Virus record (IMG/VR): IMGVR_UViG_3300042392_002062
Coordinates: 1 to 24,669 of that record
DNA from: a virus
Length of the DNA: 24,669 nt
Strand: one strand, 5' to 3'
Both the position numbers and the translations under genes were made by a program. The notes below the pieces were generated by a model, which saw only the letters and a list, made by a program, of their open reading frames with translations, made no database searches and was not told the origin of the DNA. Shown in pieces: positions 22,432 to 24,669 of this stretch (the first letter of the stretch is position 1; every line of letters begins with the position of its first letter).

Positions 22432-22851
22432 TTATCTGTGCAGTCTCAACTTCAAATCCCAACCCTGATCCTTTAATTGTTGATGGGAAAACGTTTCGCT
22501 CCCACGTCGCCCTATCTCGACGCTATAAAAAACTGATTTTGGGATATTCTCAACCCGAAAATTAAAAATACATCTTACCGCTGAATGTTCTTCGGGTTGT
22601 TTACCTGTCTCTGTTTTCCCGACGGCAATAACTGTCCCCGACTCGTTTTTGATGATTACCGGGATTTGACCCATTATGTCGATAAATCCATTTCGCCCAT
22701 AACACTCACCCCTACTATTTACGCCCATGCCAGATGAGATTAATTCCAAGTATCCAGTCAATGTATCGCCATTTTGTGCATTTTGTGCGATCGCGTAAGG
22801 GCTAGGTATTGCGACCATTAACATAGTTCCGACAATTATTTTGTGCAACAT
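22432..22851 (-). CDS. Secreted small beta-rich protein of unknown function
   Basis: A 139-residue protein with a clear signal peptide: Lys4, hydrophobic core at residues 5-15, and an AIA|Q cleavage site after Ala22. The mature part has GECYGRNGFIDIMGQIPVII, a Cys in AVRCIFNF and a C-terminal FYSVEIGRRGSETFSHQQL and GWDLKLRL, a pattern of small exported beta-sandwich proteins in which the two Cys could form a disulfide. The gene converges on the tape measure gene with no gap (22431/22432). A hairpin stands 8-43 nt upstream of its ATG. It could be a lysogenic-conversion (moron) gene or, if this is a prophage, a host gene. No known family is assigned. Confidence 0.75.
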   Translation of the reverse strand: MLHKIIVGTMLMVAIPSPYAIAQNAQNGDTLTGYLELISSGMGVNSRGECYGRNGFIDIMGQIPVIIKNESGTVIAVGKTETGKQPEEHSAVRCIFNFRVENIPKSVFYSVEIGRRGSETFSHQQLKDQGWDLKLRLHR

Positions 22852-22858
22852 AAATTAG

Positions 22859-22894
22859 ATCAGATTGGTTGTTTATCCAGAATACCAATCTGAT
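22859..22894. other. Hairpin in the 5' leader of the secreted-protein gene
   Basis: ATCAGATTGGT (22859-22869) and ACCAATCTGAT (22884-22894) form a perfect 11-bp stem with a 14-nt loop. Neither side has a good T run. It lies just upstream of the minus-strand ATG at 22851, so it may control that mRNA. Confidence 0.5.
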
Positions 22895-23081
22895 TTACCA
22901 GTTTTACGGATATTTATCACCCCATACCCAAAGAACAGGGAATGAACATTCTACGTAATTCCCAATGAAAAGTAAGCCAAGATACATCAATAAACCCAAT
23001 TACACCCAAAAAGTAACGTTGTTCACTATCTGTAAGGTTACTCGATATTTATCACGGTAGTTGCTAGATTTCAGCACACAT

Positions 23082-23114
23082 AAGGCATACACGCATTTTT
23101 TGTATGCCTTTTAT
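23082..23114 (+). terminator. Hairpin resembling an intrinsic terminator
   Basis: AAGGCATAC (23082-23090) pairs with GTATGCCTT (23102-23110), 9 bp, followed by TTAT. The T tract is short. No + gene ends nearby. It is one of five hairpins in the 423-bp spacer between 22851 and 23275, in which I found no gene. Confidence 0.4.
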
Positions 23115-23132
23115 CCCTCATAATTAAATTTA

Positions 23133-23175
23133 AAAATCCTCCAAAGTCTTATACAAAAGCACTTTGGAGGATTTT
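23133..23175. terminator. Strong bidirectional hairpin / terminator
   Basis: AAAATCCTCCAAAGT (23133-23147) and ACTTTGGAGGATTTT (23161-23175) form a perfect 15-bp stem with a 13-nt loop, ending in T-rich arms on both strands. It would stop transcription in either direction and insulate the secreted-protein gene from the operon on its right. Confidence 0.65.
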
Positions 23176-23190
23176 AAATTATTTTAATAG

Positions 23191-23225
23191 AAACTAAATG
23201 GCCGTTGACTTCACGCCATTTGTTT
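23191..23225. other. Additional hairpin in the spacer
   Basis: AAAC-t-AAATGGC (23191-23202) pairs with GCCATTTGTTT (23215-23225), 11 bp with one bulged T. It stands between two stronger terminator hairpins. Confidence 0.4.
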
Positions 23226-23237
23226 AAGTAACTGTGC

Positions 23238-23269
23238 AAAAGACAGGGTATCTAAGTACCCTGTCTTTT
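23238..23269 (-). terminator. Intrinsic terminator of the minus-strand ribozyme operon
   Basis: AAAAGACAGGGTA (23238-23250) and TACCCTGTCTTTT (23257-23269) form a perfect 13-bp stem with a 6-nt loop. It starts 5 bp beyond the stop of the minus-strand 143-aa gene, with TTTT at the end of the stem on that strand. Confidence 0.75.
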
Positions 23270-23274
23270 AAAAA

Positions 23275-23706
23275 TTATGAATTGTGCAACGCCGATCTCT
23301 CGGCGTGTTTCTGTTCAATGGTAGGTGAAACACCTACCCACTGCTCTTTGTCTATTATTATTCTCTTTATCCGCACCAGTCCAGTGTAGGAGAAAATCGG
23401 TTCTCCGTCAACCACTTCCCGTGTGGTCTGGGGGATAAGGAAGGTCCTTATCCCCGCGTTAAGCCAGTCTATTTGGAGGTTTAGTGGTGCAACTGCTACC
23501 ACTATTGAGTCAGCCGAGATCGTATGGCATACTATCTCTTGAACGCTATCTGTGTCTTGAGCAAGAATTATCTCGCTGAATGTGATAGTGTCGCCAGTGC
23601 GGCGAATATCTTTGATCGTCCCTCTAACCTGGTTTATAGCACCACCCCCCAGGTCTTCGACCATTTTAGGGTCTATTTTGTGCCGACTGAAAAAATAAAC
23701 ACTCAT
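23275..23706 (-). CDS. Unknown 143-aa 'FFSRH' protein
   Basis: AGGAG lies about 6 nt before ATG 23706. The protein opens with MSVYFFSRHKIDPKMVEDLG, continues with a beta-rich part (GTIKDIRRTGDTITFSEIILA), then ADSIVVAVAPLNLQIDWLNAGIRTFLIP, and ends in a charged tail. The opening strand plus SRH and a following helix recall small Rossmann-like proteins such as the Csx15/16/20 ring-nuclease families, but similarity is limited to that motif, so this is only a hint. It is the last gene of the minus-strand operon, preceded by a 14-bp hairpin and followed by a terminator. Confidence 0.7.
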   Translation of the reverse strand: MSVYFFSRHKIDPKMVEDLGGGAINQVRGTIKDIRRTGDTITFSEIILAQDTDSVQEIVCHTISADSIVVAVAPLNLQIDWLNAGIRTFLIPQTTREVVDGEPIFSYTGLVRIKRIIIDKEQWVGVSPTIEQKHAERSALHNS

Positions 23707-23739
23707 TTTGAACTCCTAATGTTATGTTTGCGAATAAAC

Positions 23740-23776
23740 CGCCAAGATATAAGCAAATATTACTTGTATCTTGGCG
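23740..23776 (-). promoter_or_regulatory. Long hairpin in the spacer before the 143-aa gene
   Basis: CGCCAAGATATAAG (23740-23753) pairs with CTTGTATCTTGGCG (23763-23776), 14 bp with one G-T pair and a 9-nt loop. A second small stem, GCGGA/TCCGC (23780-23799), is adjacent. It lies 34 nt upstream of the minus-strand start at 23706 and might act as a processing or attenuation site. Confidence 0.5.
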
Positions 23777-23805
23777 ATCGCGGAACTAAGAAGCTCCGCA
23801 AAAGT

Positions 23806-24168
23806 CTAACCCCACTCTAAAAACTCTATTTTCATCTTTACAGATTGCTTGAACAGTCTGTAGTCAAACTTAGATGACAGCATCAGGTTCGATTCATAGG
23901 GCTTTATGCCTTTACACCAACTAACAGATATGTGAGGATATTTGTTAGCGCAGGGAATATGATCAGGAAGTTTGACAGCTACAGCTTGTATTTTGCCGTT
24001 CCAAGCTTCATATAAAGTTGTGGCTTGGAACTCTTCGCCTATCCAGTGTGTCCAGTTTTCCCGATGCACCCCAAACTGAAGGGTTATATGGCGGGGACTC
24101 CCAACGGGGTAGCGTTGGGGAATTAATAGGGGTGTCTGGATGACAGCCCACAAAATTCCTTTAGTCAC
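23806..24168 (-). CDS. 2H phosphoesterase-like protein
   Basis: The 120-residue protein has two H-x-[T/S]-hydrophobic motifs about 50 residues apart: His27-Ile-Thr29 in SPRHITLQFGV and His79-Ile-Ser81 in NKYPHISVSW. The second is followed by GIKPYESN, a context seen in LigT / tRNA-ligase-type and phage 2H enzymes. This superfamily cleaves 2',3'-cyclic phosphates or 2'-5' bonds, and one phage branch (Acb1, T4 gp57B) degrades CBASS cyclic nucleotides. Which substrate applies here is unknown. It starts with GTG 24168, overlapping the upstream gene by 8 bp, so it is translationally coupled. It is short for the superfamily but contains both motifs and the strand between them (GKIQAVAVKL). Confidence 0.7.
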   Translation of the reverse strand: MTKGILWAVIQTPLLIPQRYPVGSPRHITLQFGVHRENWTHWIGEEFQATTLYEAWNGKIQAVAVKLPDHIPCANKYPHISVSWCKGIKPYESNLMLSSKFDYRLFKQSVKMKIEFLEWG

Positions 24169-24523
24169 CTAAAGAAACCAGTGAATAAATAATATCCGCT
24201 TTTATGTCCTCCGTCTGTTGCTCCAGTGGCAACCCTACCAACTCTGAATCAAGCAGACTAACCCTAACACCGACTTTGAACAACTTGATCAAGGTCAGTC
24301 CACCTACCGAATCAGCGATTATGTGGTCGCCTTTATTTAGGATGATTTTAACCTCTTTCACGAGGTCTTTATCGTCGTAGCAGTGTTCAAATTCCTCAAC
24401 TACGAGGACACCTTCCCTGATATAGAAATAAAAGGTGTTACCTTGACTTTCCCTCTCGTAGGAAAAGTCGGGATTAATCCCTAACTTCTGGTTAAATTCC
24501 TGACTTAAAAACGAGTAGATCAT
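24161..24523 (-). CDS. Unknown 120-aa protein directly downstream of a hammerhead ribozyme
   Basis: ATG 24523 (MIYSFLSQEFNQKLG) is preceded at 24536-24531 by AGAGGA, a strong Shine-Dalgarno with 7-nt spacing. The GTG at 24562 is an alternative in-frame start but is exactly the first base after the predicted ribozyme cut and has no Shine-Dalgarno. The product is a small acidic alpha/beta protein (NTFYFYIREGVLVVEEFEH, IILNKGDHIIADSVGGLTLI). I do not recognise the family. It overlaps the 2H phosphoesterase-like gene by 8 bp, so both are coupled. Confidence 0.65.
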   Translation of the reverse strand: MIYSFLSQEFNQKLGINPDFSYERESQGNTFYFYIREGVLVVEEFEHCYDDKDLVKEVKIILNKGDHIIADSVGGLTLIKLFKVGVRVSLLDSELVGLPLEQQTEDIKADIIYSLVSLGD

Positions 24524-24537
24524 GTTTATTTCCTCTT

Positions 24538-24562
24538 GTGGGGTGAAATTGTGACTTCCCAC
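24538..24562 (-). other. Alternative hairpin at the new 5' end after ribozyme cleavage
   Basis: GTGGG (24562-24558), the 3' strand of stem I, can also pair with CCCAC (24542-24538). After cleavage this would make a 5-bp hairpin at the exact 5' terminus of the downstream mRNA, ending just before AGAGGA. It competes with stem I and could make cleavage irreversible or protect the 5' end. Confidence 0.4.
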
Positions 24563-24613
24563 GACTACCAGGTGGTAGTTTCGTCCGGTAGTCAGCCGGA
24601 CTCGTCAGGCGGG
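24558..24613 (-). ncRNA. Type I hammerhead ribozyme
   Basis: All elements are in order on the minus strand: stem I 5' side CCCGC (24613-24609); core CTGACGA (24608-24602, CUGANGA consensus); stem II GTCCGG (24601-24596) with CCGGAC (24588-24583) and a 7-nt loop; core GAAA (24582-24579); stem III ACTACC (24579-24574) with GGTAGT (24569-24564) and an ACCT loop; cleavage base C17 at 24563 in a GUC triplet; stem I 3' side GTGGG (24562-24558), five pairs including one G-U. The outer ends leave from stem I, hence type I. Cleavage is predicted between 24563 and 24562, 39 nt upstream of ATG 24523. Confidence 0.9.
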
Positions 24614-24617
24614 CTAT

Positions 24618-24668
24618 TCAAACTTTATGCCCCTCTCTTGACTCTTGTTTGAGCCACTTCTCAAAGGG
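24618..24668 (-). CDS. C-terminal end of an upstream gene in the same operon (partial)
   Basis: Reading the minus strand inward from 24668 gives 16 codons (PFEKWLKQESREGHKV) ending at TGA 24620-24618, only 4 bp before ribozyme stem I. The charged composition looks coding. The gene continues beyond the right edge, so its identity is unknown. Confidence 0.4.
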   Translation of the reverse strand, partial: PFEKWLKQESREGHKV

Positions 24669-24669
24669 C

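Noticed and set aside
23524-23820. 98-codon + strand frame at 23524
   Set aside because: It runs antisense to the well-supported 143-aa gene and across the hairpin spacer; no protein features.
1-24669. tRNA genes, CRISPR arrays, insertion sequences and att sites
   Set aside because: I looked for T-arm-like motifs, regularly spaced repeats, transposase motifs and long terminal inverted repeats and saw none.

Overview
This window reads as the tail region of a siphovirus-type cyanophage or prophage. I count 15 HIP1 octamers (GCGATCGC), a signature of cyanobacterial genomes, and the recognisable proteins form a lambda-like long-tail module: gpI-like and gpJ-like tail tip proteins, two gpM-like minor tail proteins, a tail tube protein, a frameshifting tail assembly chaperone and a 1703-residue tape measure protein. 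Whether it is a free phage or an integrated prophage cannot be decided here, because no integrase, att site or tRNA is visible. Gene order differs from lambda: the tip genes precede the tube, chaperone and tape measure genes, and part of the structural module is inverted.

Layout. 1-1111 (+): 3' part of a LamG/arabinofuranosidase-like tail gene, an unknown 143-aa gene and a bidirectional terminator. 1231-4505 (-): an inverted block (unknown 95-aa protein, gpM-like protein, small membrane protein, two unknown genes, portal-like protein). Its first start codon overlaps the start codon of the + strand gpI-like gene. 4504-6490: the gpI-like gene, then an accessory insertion between I and J with a minus-strand Cys/His mini-gene and terminator, unknown genes, and a tandem duplication scar that carries a second copy of the first codons of gene J. 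6491-13156 (+): gpJ-like tip protein, minor tail proteins and a beta-rich putative fibre/receptor-binding protein; the 9.2-13.2 kb part is AT-rich and lacks HIP1 sites. 13191-15212 (+): tail tube, a small gene, and the chaperone G/GT pair with a -1 frameshift and downstream hairpin. 15217-17240 (+): accessory cassette (DEDDh exoribonuclease, Cys-rich protein, conserved unknown) with three copies of one promoter-like leader. 17320-22431 (+): tape measure protein with two embedded peptidoglycan-active domains.

22432-24669 (-): a secreted small protein, a 420-bp hairpin-rich spacer, and a minus-strand operon (end of an upstream gene, 121-aa unknown, 2H phosphoesterase-like protein, 143-aa 'FFSRH' protein, terminator). 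Between the first two genes of this operon lies a complete type I hammerhead ribozyme (minus strand, 24613-24558). It would cut the polycistronic RNA 39 nt upstream of the ATG of the next gene. This is the most striking feature of the window, more so because the same operon encodes a member of a superfamily that acts on 2',3'-cyclic phosphates and 2'-5' linkages, and hammerhead cleavage leaves a 2',3'-cyclic phosphate end.
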